From Planomicrobium sp. Y74 (GTDB taxonomy: Bacteria; Bacillota; Bacilli; Bacillales_A; Planococcaceae): 64,000 bases of DNA. This document shows, in pieces, positions 8,187 to 16,590 of this stretch. How positions within the stretch are numbered: position 1 is the stretch's first letter; the number at the start of each line of letters is the position of its first letter. Location: contig NZ_RCWH01000008.1 of the NCBI RefSeq assembly GCF_003668635.1, positions 118,067 to 182,066 on the forward strand, read 5' to 3'. Made by a program: the position numbers and the translations under genes. Under the pieces are notes generated by a model. The model had not been told where the DNA came from. It searched no databases and saw nothing but the letters and a program-made list of their open reading frames with translations.

Positions 8187-9362
8187 ATGCGCGAAGCAGT
8201 AATCGTGGCCAGTGCCAGAACACCGGTCGGTAAAGCGAAAAAAGGTTCTCTTGCGTCGGTGCGCCCGGATGATTTCGGCGCACTTGCTGTACGGGAAACA
8301 TTAAAACGGGCAGGCGGATACGATGGTCCGATAGATGATTTGATCATGGGATGTGCAATGCCGGAAGCCGAGCAGGGCATGAACATCGCCCGCAACATCG
8401 GAGCGTTGGCAGGCTTGCCGGATACGACACCTGCCGTAACAGTCAACCGTTTCTGTTCATCAGGCTTGCAGACAATCGCCTATGCAGCAGAACGCATCAT
8501 GGTTGGACACGCAGAAGCGATCATCGCTGGCGGTGTTGAATCGATGAGTATGGTGCCGATGATGGGGAACGTCATCCGTCCAAACGCGAAATTGGCTGAA
8601 ACAGCTCCTCAGTATTATATGAGCATGGGCCACACAGCTGAGCAGGTAGCGACTCAATACGGCGTCAGCCGCGAAGATCAGGATGCTTTCTCAGTACGCT
8701 CCCATGAAAATGCGGCAGCTGCTATTGAAAAAGGACATTTTGATGAAGAAATCGTGCCTGTTGAAGTTACGAAAAGATATGTTGATGAAAATAATAAATA
8801 CCAAGAAAAATCTTTCATGTTCGAAATGGATGAAGGCGTCCGCCACGGTACGACTGTTCAGACGCTGAACAAATTACGTGCAGCATTTTCTGCACGCGGT
8901 TCCGTAACAGCGGGTAACTCTTCGCAAACATCCGACGGAGCAGGTGCTTTGCTTGTGATGGAACGTGAAAAAGCGGAAGCACTCGGCCTCAAGCCGATTG
9001 CGAAATTCCGTTCTTTCGCTACAGGTGGCGTGCCTCCGGAAGTAATGGGAATCGGACCGATTGAAGCGATTCCGAAAGCATTGAAACTTGCTGGTCTGTC
9101 GGTCAGTGATATTGACGTCTGGGAATTGAACGAAGCGTTCGCTTCACAATCACTTGCAGTCATCAGAAAGTTGAACATCGACATCGATAAAGTTAACTTG
9201 AACGGCGGAGCAATTGCGCTTGGACACCCACTGGGTGCAACCGGTTCAATCCTGACAATCCGCATGATGAGTGAACTGAAGCGCCAAGGCAAACAATTCG
9301 GCGTAGTCACAATGTGCATCGGCGGAGGAATGGGCGCAGCAGGCGTCTTTGAAATGCTGTAG
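8187..9362 (+). CDS. fadA: Acetyl-CoA C-acyltransferase FadA (3-ketoacyl-CoA thiolase)
   Basis: Thiolase of the beta-oxidation cycle, cleaving 3-ketoacyl-CoA with CoA to acetyl-CoA and a shortened acyl-CoA. All catalytic residues are present: Cys90 in VNRFCSSGLQ, His347 in GHPLGATG and Cys377 in CIGGGMGAAG. The 391-residue length is identical to that usual for FadA. ATG at 8187 follows AAAGGAGG, 27 bases after fadN, so the two are cotranscribed. The order fadN-fadA-fadE matches yusL-yusK-yusJ of B. subtilis, but here a repeat-filled gap of 441 bases separates fadA from fadE. Confidence 0.95.
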   Translation: MREAVIVASARTPVGKAKKGSLASVRPDDFGALAVRETLKRAGGYDGPIDDLIMGCAMPEAEQGMNIARNIGALAGLPDTTPAVTVNRFCSSGLQTIAYAAERIMVGHAEAIIAGGVESMSMVPMMGNVIRPNAKLAETAPQYYMSMGHTAEQVATQYGVSREDQDAFSVRSHENAAAAIEKGHFDEEIVPVEVTKRYVDENNKYQEKSFMFEMDEGVRHGTTVQTLNKLRAAFSARGSVTAGNSSQTSDGAGALLVMEREKAEALGLKPIAKFRSFATGGVPPEVMGIGPIEAIPKALKLAGLSVSDIDVWELNEAFASQSLAVIRKLNIDIDKVNLNGGAIALGHPLGATGSILTIRMMSELKRQGKQFGVVTMCIGGGMGAAGVFEML

Positions 9363-9419
9363 TCTTTCTTATTCGTGGAACTAATGAAATGACTTATATA
9401 TACCGCTTTGGCGCTATGG

Positions 9420-9752
9420 ACAGTGCAAAGATTATGCTCCTGCGCGCTGCTCGTCGCAAAGGATGCGCCATCTTCGTATGGCGAACCTTGCCTCCCGCAA
9501 TAAGCCGAGAAGACCACTCGTCTTATTGCTCCGGTCGGCATTCGCCTGCTCCTGAACCGCGCCTTTGCTGAGAGAAATCTCTAGAGATATGAAGCAAAAC
9601 AGCGCAGACGCCCAAGGGAATAGAAACACAGTTGGCTTGCCAACTGTGTTTCGAGCGAAGTGCTGAGATCCACTCGGGCGAAGTGCAACGAGTCCGAGTT
9701 AGCTCAGCGCAAGCCCCCAGGCAAGCGCAGCTGTTTTGCGGAATATCGGTTA
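9420..9752 (+). repeat. Dispersed repeat A, copy 2, with degenerate neighbours, inside the fadA-fadE gap
   Basis: Bases 9590-9752 match repeat A1 of 3733-3960, including the nested GCTGAG/CTCAGC element, but skip the segment corresponding to about 3880-3935. Its 13-bp hairpin (9623-9635 with 9640-9652) differs from that of copy 1 by two paired substitutions that keep every base pair. Bases 9436-9459 carry a degenerate inverted A core (GCTCCTGC...CGTCGCA). TTATTCGT occurs on both sides of the block (9369-9376 and 9759-9766), perhaps a target duplication. Confidence 0.7.
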
Positions 9753-9803
9753 CTAGTATTATTCGTCTAAATGAAAAGCTTTATAAAATAGGAGGAATAT
9801 AAA

Positions 9804-11585
9804 ATGTCAGAATCAAAAACATTAATTAAAGGCGGTAGCTTCCTGATCGAAGATGCGGATCTTTCACGCGTATTTACACCGGAGGATTTCACAGAAGAAC
9901 ATAAGATGATCGCCAAGTCAACGGAGGATTATGTAAACACAGAAGTAATGCCGGTTGTTGAAAACCTTGAAAACCATGAATTCGACCATTCCGTACGCCT
10001 TCTGAAAACAGCAGGAGACCTTGGTCTTTTGGGAGCTGACGTTCCTGAACAATACGGTGGTTTGGGCCTCGATAAAATCGCTTCAGCTTTGATTGCTGAA
10101 AAAATGTCCAAAGCAGGCGGTTTCTCAATCACTCACGGTGCCCACGTTGGTATCGGTTCATTGCCGATCGTTCTTTTCGGTAACGAAGAGCAAAAACAAA
10201 GCTACCTGCCACGCCTTGCTACTGGCGAAATGATTGCTGCATACGCATTGACTGAACCAAGCTCTGGATCGGATGCACTTGGAGCTAAAACGACTGCCAA
10301 GTTGAACGAAGCAGGCACACACTACGTATTGAACGGTGAAAAACAATGGATCACAAACGCTGGATTTGCGGATGTATTCGTAGTTTACGCGAAAATCGAC
10401 GGAGAGCAGTTTTCTGCATTCATCGTTGAGCGCGAATTCGCTGGCGTTTCTGTAGGACCTGAAGAGAAGAAAATGGGGATTAAATCATCTTCAACTCGTA
10501 CATTGATCCTTGAAGATGCAGAAGTGCCTGTTGAAAACCTGTTGGGAGAAGCTGGCCGTGGACACATCATCGCCTTCAACATCCTGAACATCGGCCGTTA
10601 CAAATTGGGAGTAGGCACTATCGGAGCTTCAAAACGTGCGATGGAAATCACGATTCCATACACGAACCAGCGCCAGCAATTTAAAACACCTATTTCATCA
10701 TTCAACTTGACTCGTGAAAAACTTGCGACAATGGCTTCACAACTGTATGCACTTGAAAGCTCGGTTTACCGCACTGTTGGTTTATTCGAGGACCGCATGA
10801 GCGGCTTTACGGATGAAGAACACGCGAACGGCAAACTGGTTGCGGATTCAATCGCTGAATTTGCAGTGGAATGTTCGATGAATAAATTCTTCGGTACGGA
10901 AACACTGGACTTTATCGTTGACGAAGGCGTTCAGCTGCACGGCGGTTACGGCTTCATGCAAGAATATGAAATCGAGCGCATTTACCGCGACTCACGCATC
11001 AACCGTATTTTTGAAGGAACAAACGAAATCAACCGTTTGCTGGTTCCTGGTACATTGTTGCGTAAAGCAATGAAAGGCGAATTGCCGCTATTGCAGCACG
11101 CCCAAAAACTTCAGGAAGAGTTGTTGATGATGATGCCGGAAGAAGTCGGCACTGAAGCATTGGCTCAGGAAAAATACCTGGTAGGCAACGCGAAGAAAAT
11201 CGCTATCCTTGCTGCTGGCCTTGCTGCCCAAACTTACGGCACGAAGTTGGAACAGGAGCAGGAAGTTCTTGTGAACATCGCTGATATCGTCAGCAATGTA
11301 TTCGCGATGGAATCAGCTGTTCTGCGCACTGAGAAAGCAATCGCTGCTTCAGGTGAAGAAAAAGCGAAGCAAAAACTTCTTTATACACAAATCTATTGCC
11401 AGGAAGCATTCGACAAGATTGAAAAAGATGCGAAGGAAACTTTGATCGCTGCAATTGATGGCGACAACCAGCGCATGATGCTTTCAGCATTACGCAAATT
11501 GACTCGTTCAACTCCTTACAATGTCATCGCTAAAAAACGCGAAGCCGCTGTTAAGTTGATCGATGTTGAAAAATACGTAGTTTAA
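9804..11585 (+). CDS. fadE: Acyl-CoA dehydrogenase FadE
   Basis: FAD-dependent enzyme for the first step of beta-oxidation (acyl-CoA to trans-2-enoyl-CoA). The 593-residue protein has the acyl-CoA dehydrogenase core in its first two-thirds: YALTEPSSGSDA (flavin and substrate contacts), QLHGGYGFMQEYEIERIYRD and FEGTNEINRLL, then a C-terminal extension of about 150 helical residues typical of the long Bacillus type (YusJ, 594). ATG at 9804 follows AGGAGG. It is the last beta-oxidation gene; a terminator follows at once. The repeat-filled gap upstream may leave it with partly independent expression. Confidence 0.92.
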   Translation: MSESKTLIKGGSFLIEDADLSRVFTPEDFTEEHKMIAKSTEDYVNTEVMPVVENLENHEFDHSVRLLKTAGDLGLLGADVPEQYGGLGLDKIASALIAEKMSKAGGFSITHGAHVGIGSLPIVLFGNEEQKQSYLPRLATGEMIAAYALTEPSSGSDALGAKTTAKLNEAGTHYVLNGEKQWITNAGFADVFVVYAKIDGEQFSAFIVEREFAGVSVGPEEKKMGIKSSSTRTLILEDAEVPVENLLGEAGRGHIIAFNILNIGRYKLGVGTIGASKRAMEITIPYTNQRQQFKTPISSFNLTREKLATMASQLYALESSVYRTVGLFEDRMSGFTDEEHANGKLVADSIAEFAVECSMNKFFGTETLDFIVDEGVQLHGGYGFMQEYEIERIYRDSRINRIFEGTNEINRLLVPGTLLRKAMKGELPLLQHAQKLQEELLMMMPEEVGTEALAQEKYLVGNAKKIAILAAGLAAQTYGTKLEQEQEVLVNIADIVSNVFAMESAVLRTEKAIAASGEEKAKQKLLYTQIYCQEAFDKIEKDAKETLIAAIDGDNQRMMLSALRKLTRSTPYNVIAKKREAAVKLIDVEKYVV

Positions 11586-11599
11586 CAGACTATTTGAAA

Positions 11600-11628
11600 G
11601 GCCGCCTTCTTTTGGCGGCTCTTTTTTA
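11600..11628 (+). terminator. Terminator after fadE
   Basis: GCCGCC/GGCGGC stem with a T-rich loop, then CTCTTTTTT. Confidence 0.8.
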
Positions 11629-11682
11629 TTCGCTCGCATACCATGCCTTTGCTAGAATAGTAATGAGAGGGAGGTTTTAAAT

Positions 11683-12036
11683 ATGGTGGATTTTTATTGG
11701 TACCCGAAATGCAGTACTTGCCAAAAAGCGAAAAAGTGGTTGACCGCAAACGGGGTGGACTTCAAGGAAATACATATCGTCGATAACCCGCCGGCAAAGG
11801 ATGAGTTAAAAAAAATGGTGGATGCCAGCGGAATCGATTTGAAGAAGTTTTTCAATACAAGCGGGCAGCAGTACCGCGAACTTCAGTTAAAGGATAGGCT
11901 CCCTGAAATGTCCGAAGATGAAAAGCTGGAACTGCTGGCTTCAAACGGGATGCTGATCAAGCGTCCGCTCGCATGGAATGGCACGGCGGCAACTGTTGGA
12001 TTCAAGGAAGAGAGTTATAAAAATACCTGGTCTTAA
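11683..12036 (+). CDS. yusI: ArsC/Spx-family protein (YusI-like)
   Basis: A 117-residue thioredoxin-fold protein with YPKCSTCQKAKKWL at the N terminus (Cys10 and Cys13), the CxxC redox motif of the ArsC/Spx superfamily. The C-terminal KRPLAWN matches the conserved RP loop of the family. Full arsenate reductases use a CX5R loop, absent here, so arsenate reduction is unlikely. Redox sensing or RNA polymerase binding as in Spx is possible. Position between fadE and gcvH matches yusI of B. subtilis. ATG follows GGGAGG. Confidence 0.8.
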   Translation: MVDFYWYPKCSTCQKAKKWLTANGVDFKEIHIVDNPPAKDELKKMVDASGIDLKKFFNTSGQQYRELQLKDRLPEMSEDEKLELLASNGMLIKRPLAWNGTAATVGFKEESYKNTWS

Positions 12037-12114
12037 GTAATGTGCAATCTTGTAATTGGACGGTTAATATGTCAAACTGAAATTGAAGCTACTACATATT
12101 TTGGAGGCGTTTGG

Positions 12115-12495
12115 ATGAGCACACCACAAGAACTTCGTTATTCAAAAGAACATGAATGGGTAAAACTTGAAGATGGTAAAGCACGCATCGGCATCACTCA
12201 TTTTGCGCAAGCTGAGCTTGGAGATATCGTTTTCGTTGAATTGCCGCAGATCGGTGACGAACTTAAGAAAAACGAACCGTTCGGCAGCGTTGAATCTGTT
12301 AAGACGGTATCGGAACTATATGCACCAGTCAGCGGAAAAGTGGTTGAAGTTAACTCTGAGCTGGAAGACAGCCCGGAATTTGTTAACGAGTCTCCATACG
12401 AGCAGGCTTGGATGGTAGTCATTGAAGCTCCTTCTGAAGATGAAATGGGCGATTTGATGGATGCTGACCAATATAAAGAAATGACTAACGAGTAA
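12115..12495 (+). CDS. gcvH: Glycine cleavage system H protein
   Basis: Lipoyl carrier that shuttles the aminomethyl group between the P, T and L proteins; in B. subtilis and relatives it is also the lipoyl relay for all lipoate-dependent enzymes. The 126-residue product has the lipoylated lysine at position 63 in [15 protein letters not shown]. The frame extends upstream to 12040, but GGAGG at 12103-12107 fixes the ATG at 12115, which begins [16 protein letters not shown] like other GcvH proteins. The other gcv genes are not in the window, as in B. subtilis. Confidence 0.93.
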   Translation: MSTPQELRYSKEHEWVKLEDGKARIGITHFAQAELGDIVFVELPQIGDELKKNEPFGSVESVKTVSELYAPVSGKVVEVNSELEDSPEFVNESPYEQAWMVVIEAPSEDEMGDLMDADQYKEMTNE

Positions 12496-12503
12496 GAACC
12501 CGT

Positions 12504-12530
12504 AAGCGCCTGTTTTTCGGCGCTTTTTTT
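12504..12530 (+). terminator. Terminator after gcvH
   Basis: AAGCGCC/GGCGCTT stem, then seven T. Confidence 0.85.
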
Positions 12531-12672
12531 AATAAGCAATAATTGCAGGGGAACCATATTTGAAATGCAGATTTATGGCCAAGCATATCAATTGATTAGG
12601 GTGTAACGGGTATATAATATAGATAGATATCGGCATGCTTTCTATTCCAATTATTCAGTGGGGTGTTGGATT

Positions 12673-13011
12673 ATGGATAAAGTTATTGTGGTGGAGGGAA
12701 TTTCGGATAAAAACAGAATTGCGCCGCTCATTGCAGAATCCGTGACGATTCTTTGCACAAATGGTACAGTGAGTGCAACCAGACTCGAAGAATTGCTGTT
12801 GCCATTTGAAGGGCAGGATATCATTGTTTTGGTGGATGCAGATAAATCAGGTGAAAAGCTCAGGAAGCTGGTCAAACGTGAATTTCCGGAAGCCCGCCAT
12901 TTTTATATTGATCGGAGCTACAAGGAAGTGGCTACAACCCCTTTGCGTATTCTGACTGATGTTCTTATTGCAGCAAATGTCCGAGTCAATAACCTATTAG
13001 CCGAAGGATGA
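12673..13011 (+). CDS. yusF: Toprim-domain protein (YusF-like)
   Basis: A 112-residue protein that is essentially one toprim domain: VIVVEGISDK carries the conserved glutamate and LVDADKSGE supplies the DxD motif, both needed for metal binding in topoisomerases, primases and ribonuclease M5. It resembles RNase M5, but the C-terminal domain of M5 is absent. The substrate (RNA or DNA) is unknown. The ATG at 12673 is preferred to the in-frame GTG at 12658, because GGGGTG there serves as the ribosome binding site. Placement between gcvH and yusE matches B. subtilis. Confidence 0.8.
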   Translation: MDKVIVVEGISDKNRIAPLIAESVTILCTNGTVSATRLEELLLPFEGQDIIVLVDADKSGEKLRKLVKREFPEARHFYIDRSYKEVATTPLRILTDVLIAANVRVNNLLAEG

Positions 13012-13017
13012 CGAAAC

Positions 13018-13329
13018 ATGAAAGAATGGAACCATAAAGAATGGAGCAAAGCCAAAAACACCAATAGATTGGCAGCTTATTATCTATATACACCCATGTG
13101 CGGCACTTGCCAGCTGGCTTCGAAAATGCTTGAAGTCGTAGTCGCGGCTATGCCGGATCTGCCGATTGGCAAAGCAAACTTAAATTATGTGCAGGAAATC
13201 GCTTCTTTATATGAAGTTGAGAGCGTTCCGTGCCTGTTGATAACAGAGAACGGCAAGCTGAAAGAAAAAGTTTATGCATTTCATTCTGTTCCTTTTATCT
13301 ATGAAAAGTTAAAAACTGTTGACGTATAA
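13018..13329 (+). CDS. yusE: Thioredoxin-like protein (YusE-like)
   Basis: A 103-residue thioredoxin-fold protein with CGTC (Cys28 and Cys31) in YTPMCGTCQLA, and ESVPCLLITENG at the place of the cis-proline loop. It starts 7 bases after yusF and is almost certainly cotranscribed with it. No signal peptide, so cytoplasmic. Function beyond thiol-disulfide exchange is unknown. Confidence 0.8.
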   Translation: MKEWNHKEWSKAKNTNRLAAYYLYTPMCGTCQLASKMLEVVVAAMPDLPIGKANLNYVQEIASLYEVESVPCLLITENGKLKEKVYAFHSVPFIYEKLKTVDV

Positions 13330-13378
13330 AACGAGCCGTGATAAATTAATATCCTGAACAACAAACTTAATAACGTAA

Positions 13379-13484
13379 CTCTTATAAAGAGTGGTGGAGG
13401 GAAGTGCCCTGTGAAGCCCGGCAACCGTCATGAAAATGAAATGGTGCCAAGTCACACAAAGCGAAAGCTTTGGAAGATGAGAGA
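13379..13484 (+). promoter_or_regulatory. SAM riboswitch (S-box, SAM-I)
   Basis: The region has the full S-box core: CTCTTAT at the 5' end pairs with ATGAGAG at the 3' end (P1), with AGAGTGGTGGAGGGA, GAAGCCCGGCAACC and GGTGCCAA in the conserved order between them. S-adenosylmethionine binding stabilises P1 and allows the terminator hairpin that follows. It controls the methionine importer genes downstream. Confidence 0.97.
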
Positions 13485-13511
13485 ACGGTTAACGTATATA
13501 TTTTTGCGTGT

Positions 13512-13551
13512 GCCCTTCTGCTCATTTCTGAGCAGAAGGGCTTTTTATTTT
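13512..13551 (+). terminator. S-box expression-platform terminator
   Basis: Perfect 13-bp stem (13512-13524 with 13529-13541), loop TTTC, then TTTTTATTTT. It lies 20 bases before metN and should stop transcription when SAM is bound. Confidence 0.93.
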
Positions 13552-13570
13552 GAAGTAGGAGAGTGTATCA

Positions 13571-14596
13571 ATGATTGAGTTAAAGCAATTGACGAAGACT
13601 TTCGATGTCGGCAAAACCACATTGACAGCTGTGGATGATGTAAATCTGACGATTGCAGACGGAGAGATCTTCGGCATTATCGGCTACAGCGGTGCCGGCA
13701 AGAGTACGCTGATCCGCATACTGAACGGTTTAGAAAAACCGACTTCAGGGACTGTTGATATCAATGGTCAAAAGATCACGGATATAAAAGGAGCGGAGCT
13801 GCGCAAAGCTCGCCAAAAAGTAAGTATGATTTTCCAGCATTTCAATCTTCTTTGGTCCCGGACAGTGCAGGAAAATATTGAATTTCCACTTGAGATTGCC
13901 GGTGTGCCAAAAGCGAAAAGAGTCGAAAAAGTAAAGGAACTGGTTGAGTTGGTAGGGCTGGCTGGGCGGGAGCATGCATACCCGTCGCAGCTGTCAGGCG
14001 GACAGAAACAACGGGTCGGCATTGCCCGTGCACTGGCTAACGATCCGGAAGTGCTGCTATGTGACGAAGCCACTTCAGCACTTGATCCTGAGACAACGGA
14101 TGCTATTTTGGATTTACTGGTTGATATCAATAAACGCCTCGGTTTAACGATTGTGCTGATTACACACGAAATGCATGTAATCCGGAAAATCTGCCATCGT
14201 GTTGCTGTAATGGAAGGCGGTAAAGTGGTGGAACTTGGTGATGTGCTAGAGATTTTCCAAACCCCGAAACAGGAAATCACCAAACGCTTTGTTGCTCAAG
14301 TCACCGAGTCAGAGGATTCAAGCGAAACCATTAAGCACCTTCGGGAATTATATCCAACAGGGGAACTGGTGAAGCTCGTATTCGTCGGTGAACAGGCGGA
14401 GCAGCCGATATTGACTCAGCTGATCCGAAAGCATCCGGTGGAAATCAATATTGTTCAGGGGAAAGTATCCCATACCCAACGGGGAGCCTATGGAACATTG
14501 ATCCTGCAGTTAAAAGGTACGGATGCAGAAATTCGGCAAGCGCTCGAGTTTCTCAATCAGGAAAATGTGCAGGCGGAGGTGATGGCAAATGATTGA
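13571..14596 (+). CDS. metN: Methionine ABC transporter ATP-binding protein MetN
   Basis: ATPase of the high-affinity MetNIQ importer for methionine. Walker A is GYSGAGKST (residues 38-46), the ABC signature LSGGQKQRVG (141-150) and Walker B LLCDEATSALD. After residue 260 comes a NIL regulatory domain, which in E. coli MetN binds methionine and inhibits transport. Length 341 is standard. It is the first gene after the SAM riboswitch and overlaps metI by 8 bases, so translation is coupled. Confidence 0.95.
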   Translation: MIELKQLTKTFDVGKTTLTAVDDVNLTIADGEIFGIIGYSGAGKSTLIRILNGLEKPTSGTVDINGQKITDIKGAELRKARQKVSMIFQHFNLLWSRTVQENIEFPLEIAGVPKAKRVEKVKELVELVGLAGREHAYPSQLSGGQKQRVGIARALANDPEVLLCDEATSALDPETTDAILDLLVDINKRLGLTIVLITHEMHVIRKICHRVAVMEGGKVVELGDVLEIFQTPKQEITKRFVAQVTESEDSSETIKHLRELYPTGELVKLVFVGEQAEQPILTQLIRKHPVEINIVQGKVSHTQRGAYGTLILQLKGTDAEIRQALEFLNQENVQAEVMAND

Positions 14597-15257
14597 GTCA
14601 TTATTTCCGAATGTCGACTGGGATAAGATGTGGGAAGCAACATACGAAACCATCTATATGACAGCGATGTCCACACTATTCACGTTCATCATCGGTCTGG
14701 TCCTTGGCATCATCTTATTCTTAACTGCACCAAAGCAATTATGGGCAAATAGAATCGTCAATTGGCTGACAGGAGTTTTCGTCAATGTTTTCCGTTCCAT
14801 ACCGTTTATCATTTTAATCATTTTGCTGATTCCTTTCACAAGCTTCCTGATCGGAACCATTCGGGGACCGAACGCCGCTTTGCCGGCGTTGATTATCGGA
14901 GCAGCTCCATTCTATGCGCGGCTGGTTCTGATTGCTTTCCAGGAAATCGACAAAGGTGTCATTGAAGCCGCTCGGTCGATGGGAGCAACAACATGGACCA
15001 TTATCCGGAAAGTTTTATTGCCGGAATCAAAACCCGCTTTGATTTCAGGGATTACGGTCACTTCCATTGCATTGGTCGGATATACGGCAATGGCTGGGGT
15101 CATTGGTGCTGGCGGACTTGGAACTTTGGCATTCCTGGACGGATTCCAGCGCAGCCGCCCAGACGTTGTATTAATGGCTACCATTTTAATTTTGATCATC
15201 GTATTCATCATCCAATTTATCGGTGATGCATTAACTAAAAAAGCAGACAAACGTTGA
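14589..15257 (+). CDS. metI: Methionine ABC transporter permease MetI (MetP)
   Basis: Membrane subunit of the methionine importer, 222 residues with five predicted helices. The coupling-helix motif is EAARSMGATTWTIIRKVLLP, the EAA loop that contacts MetN. The ATG lies inside the end of metN. Named metP in B. subtilis and metI in E. coli. Confidence 0.93.
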   Translation: MIESLFPNVDWDKMWEATYETIYMTAMSTLFTFIIGLVLGIILFLTAPKQLWANRIVNWLTGVFVNVFRSIPFIILIILLIPFTSFLIGTIRGPNAALPALIIGAAPFYARLVLIAFQEIDKGVIEAARSMGATTWTIIRKVLLPESKPALISGITVTSIALVGYTAMAGVIGAGGLGTLAFLDGFQRSRPDVVLMATILILIIVFIIQFIGDALTKKADKR

Positions 15258-15316
15258 TGACGGAAATTCCGTTGACATAATAAAAACAACTACAGAGAAA
15301 AGGGAGAGTACACATT

Positions 15317-16162
15317 ATGAAGAAACTATTAACAGGAACTTTATTGGCAACACTAGCACTTGCAGGGTGCGGCAGCGACAGCAATGAAACTGGAACTGAC
15401 TCAAGCAACGGTGGATCTGGAGAAAGCGAAACAAGCACGATTAAAGTGGGGGCTTCAAATGTGCCGCACGCAGAAATTTTGGAACAGGTTCAGCCGATCC
15501 TGGAAGAGCAGGGAATCGAATTGCAAATCGAAACGTATCAGGACTATATATTCCCGAATGAAGATTTGGATTCCGGCGAGATTGACGCTAACTACTTCCA
15601 GCATATTCCTTACTTCGAATCTCAAATGGAAGAGCACGGTTATGATTTTGCCAATGCCGGCGGTATCCATATCGAACCAATCGGCGTTTACTCCCAGGAA
15701 TATGATTCTTTAGAAGAGCTTCCAGAAGGCGCTACAATTTTAATGAGCAGTTCAGTAGCTGACCACGGGCGTATTCTTTCTATGTTAGAAGCTCAGGGAT
15801 TGATCACGTTAGCTGAAGACATCGACAAAACAAAAGCTGAAGTAAGTGATATTACTGAAAATCCGAAAGATCTGCAATTTGAAACGGATTACGAAGCGGC
15901 TCTATTGGTGCAAATGTATGAACAGGGTGAAGGCGATGCGGTACTGATCAACTCCAACTATGCAATCGACGCAGGCATTAACCCGCAGGAAGATTCAATT
16001 GCACTTGAAGATTCAGATTCACCATATGTAAATATCATTGCTGTCCGTTCAGGCGATGAAGACAATGAAGCGGTACAAGCATTGGTAGAAGCTCTTAAAT
16101 CTCAGGATATTCAAGATTTCATCATTGAAGAGTGGGGCGGTTCTGTAGTACCGGTTGACTAA
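15317..16162 (+). CDS. metQ: Methionine-binding lipoprotein MetQ
   Basis: Substrate-binding protein of the importer, NlpA family, 281 residues. The signal peptide ends with lipobox LALAGC, so the mature protein is anchored by lipid on Cys18. A Ser/Gly/Thr/Glu-rich linker follows, then the binding fold starting TIKVGASNVPHAEILE, typical of NlpA proteins, with DANYFQHIPYF in the ligand pocket region. Last gene of the S-box operon; a stem without a good T-run follows, then repeats and a clean terminator. Confidence 0.93.
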   Translation: MKKLLTGTLLATLALAGCGSDSNETGTDSSNGGSGESETSTIKVGASNVPHAEILEQVQPILEEQGIELQIETYQDYIFPNEDLDSGEIDANYFQHIPYFESQMEEHGYDFANAGGIHIEPIGVYSQEYDSLEELPEGATILMSSSVADHGRILSMLEAQGLITLAEDIDKTKAEVSDITENPKDLQFETDYEAALLVQMYEQGEGDAVLINSNYAIDAGINPQEDSIALEDSDSPYVNIIAVRSGDEDNEAVQALVEALKSQDIQDFIIEEWGGSVVPVD

Positions 16163-16182
16163 TTTATAGAAAAGCGACTGTG

Positions 16183-16218
16183 AAGAGATGGCCCATATAG
16201 AATTTGGGCCATCTCTTT
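16183..16218 (+). terminator. 12-bp stem after metQ with its T-run replaced by repeat A
   Basis: AAGAGATGGCCC (16183-16194) pairs perfectly with GGGCCATCTCTT (16206-16217). After one further T the sequence becomes GCGACGAAGC, the start of a repeat A core, so the expected T-tract is missing or was interrupted. Confidence 0.6.
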
Positions 16219-16250
16219 GCGACGAAGCTAGCGCAGCGATGCAGGAGCAA
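16212..16250 (+). repeat. Repeat A core, short copy
   Basis: TCTTTGCGACGAAGC followed by the A core (16223-16249), identical to the same stretch in copies 1 and 3. Joined directly to the metQ stem upstream and to repeat B downstream. Confidence 0.7.
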
Positions 16251-16255
16251 CATGG

Positions 16256-16371
16256 TTATAAGCAGTCCAGCGGAGTGGTCTTGACCGCATAGCTGGGCGG
16301 CAGGAGTCTGGACAATAGAAAAGCGACTGCGCCCGTTAAGCTCTGAAAGGCATAAGGCAGACCAGTGTATA
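16256..16371 (+). repeat. Dispersed repeat B, rotated copy
   Basis: The second half of the B element (CAGCGGAGTGGTC to GTCTGGACA, about 16268-16313) comes first and is followed by the first half (AAAAGCGACTGCGCCCG onward, to about 16367). This reads like the junction of a former tandem array. A 15-base direct repeat starting ATAGAAAAGCGAC occurs at 16166-16180 and 16315-16329, so another B start lies just behind the metQ stop. The other copy is at 54851. Confidence 0.7.
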
Positions 16372-16377
16372 GAAATG

Positions 16378-16401
16378 AAAGCATCCTTCGGGATGCTTTT
16401 T
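16378..16401 (+). terminator. Terminator with TTCG tetraloop
   Basis: AAAGCATCC/GGATGCTTT stem with a TTCG loop and T-run, after the repeats. Probably the original metQ operon terminator. Confidence 0.85.
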
Positions 16402-16590
16402 GTACGTTATCAGGAGATTGGGAAAAAGTATGCAAATAATTAGGAAAGATAAACTAGGGATAATGATTATTTTGATATAGTTAAATGATGTAATATTCCG
16501 TGTATTTTCAAAAAGCTTATCTTATTTCACTTTCTGTGGTAGTTTGATATCTATTACAAAAAGCATTTGTACACATAGGGGGGACATGCA

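Noticed and set aside
12040..12114. N-terminal extension of GcvH
   Set aside because: GGAGG at 12103-12107 and the standard GcvH N terminus fix the start at 12115; the extension has no binding site.
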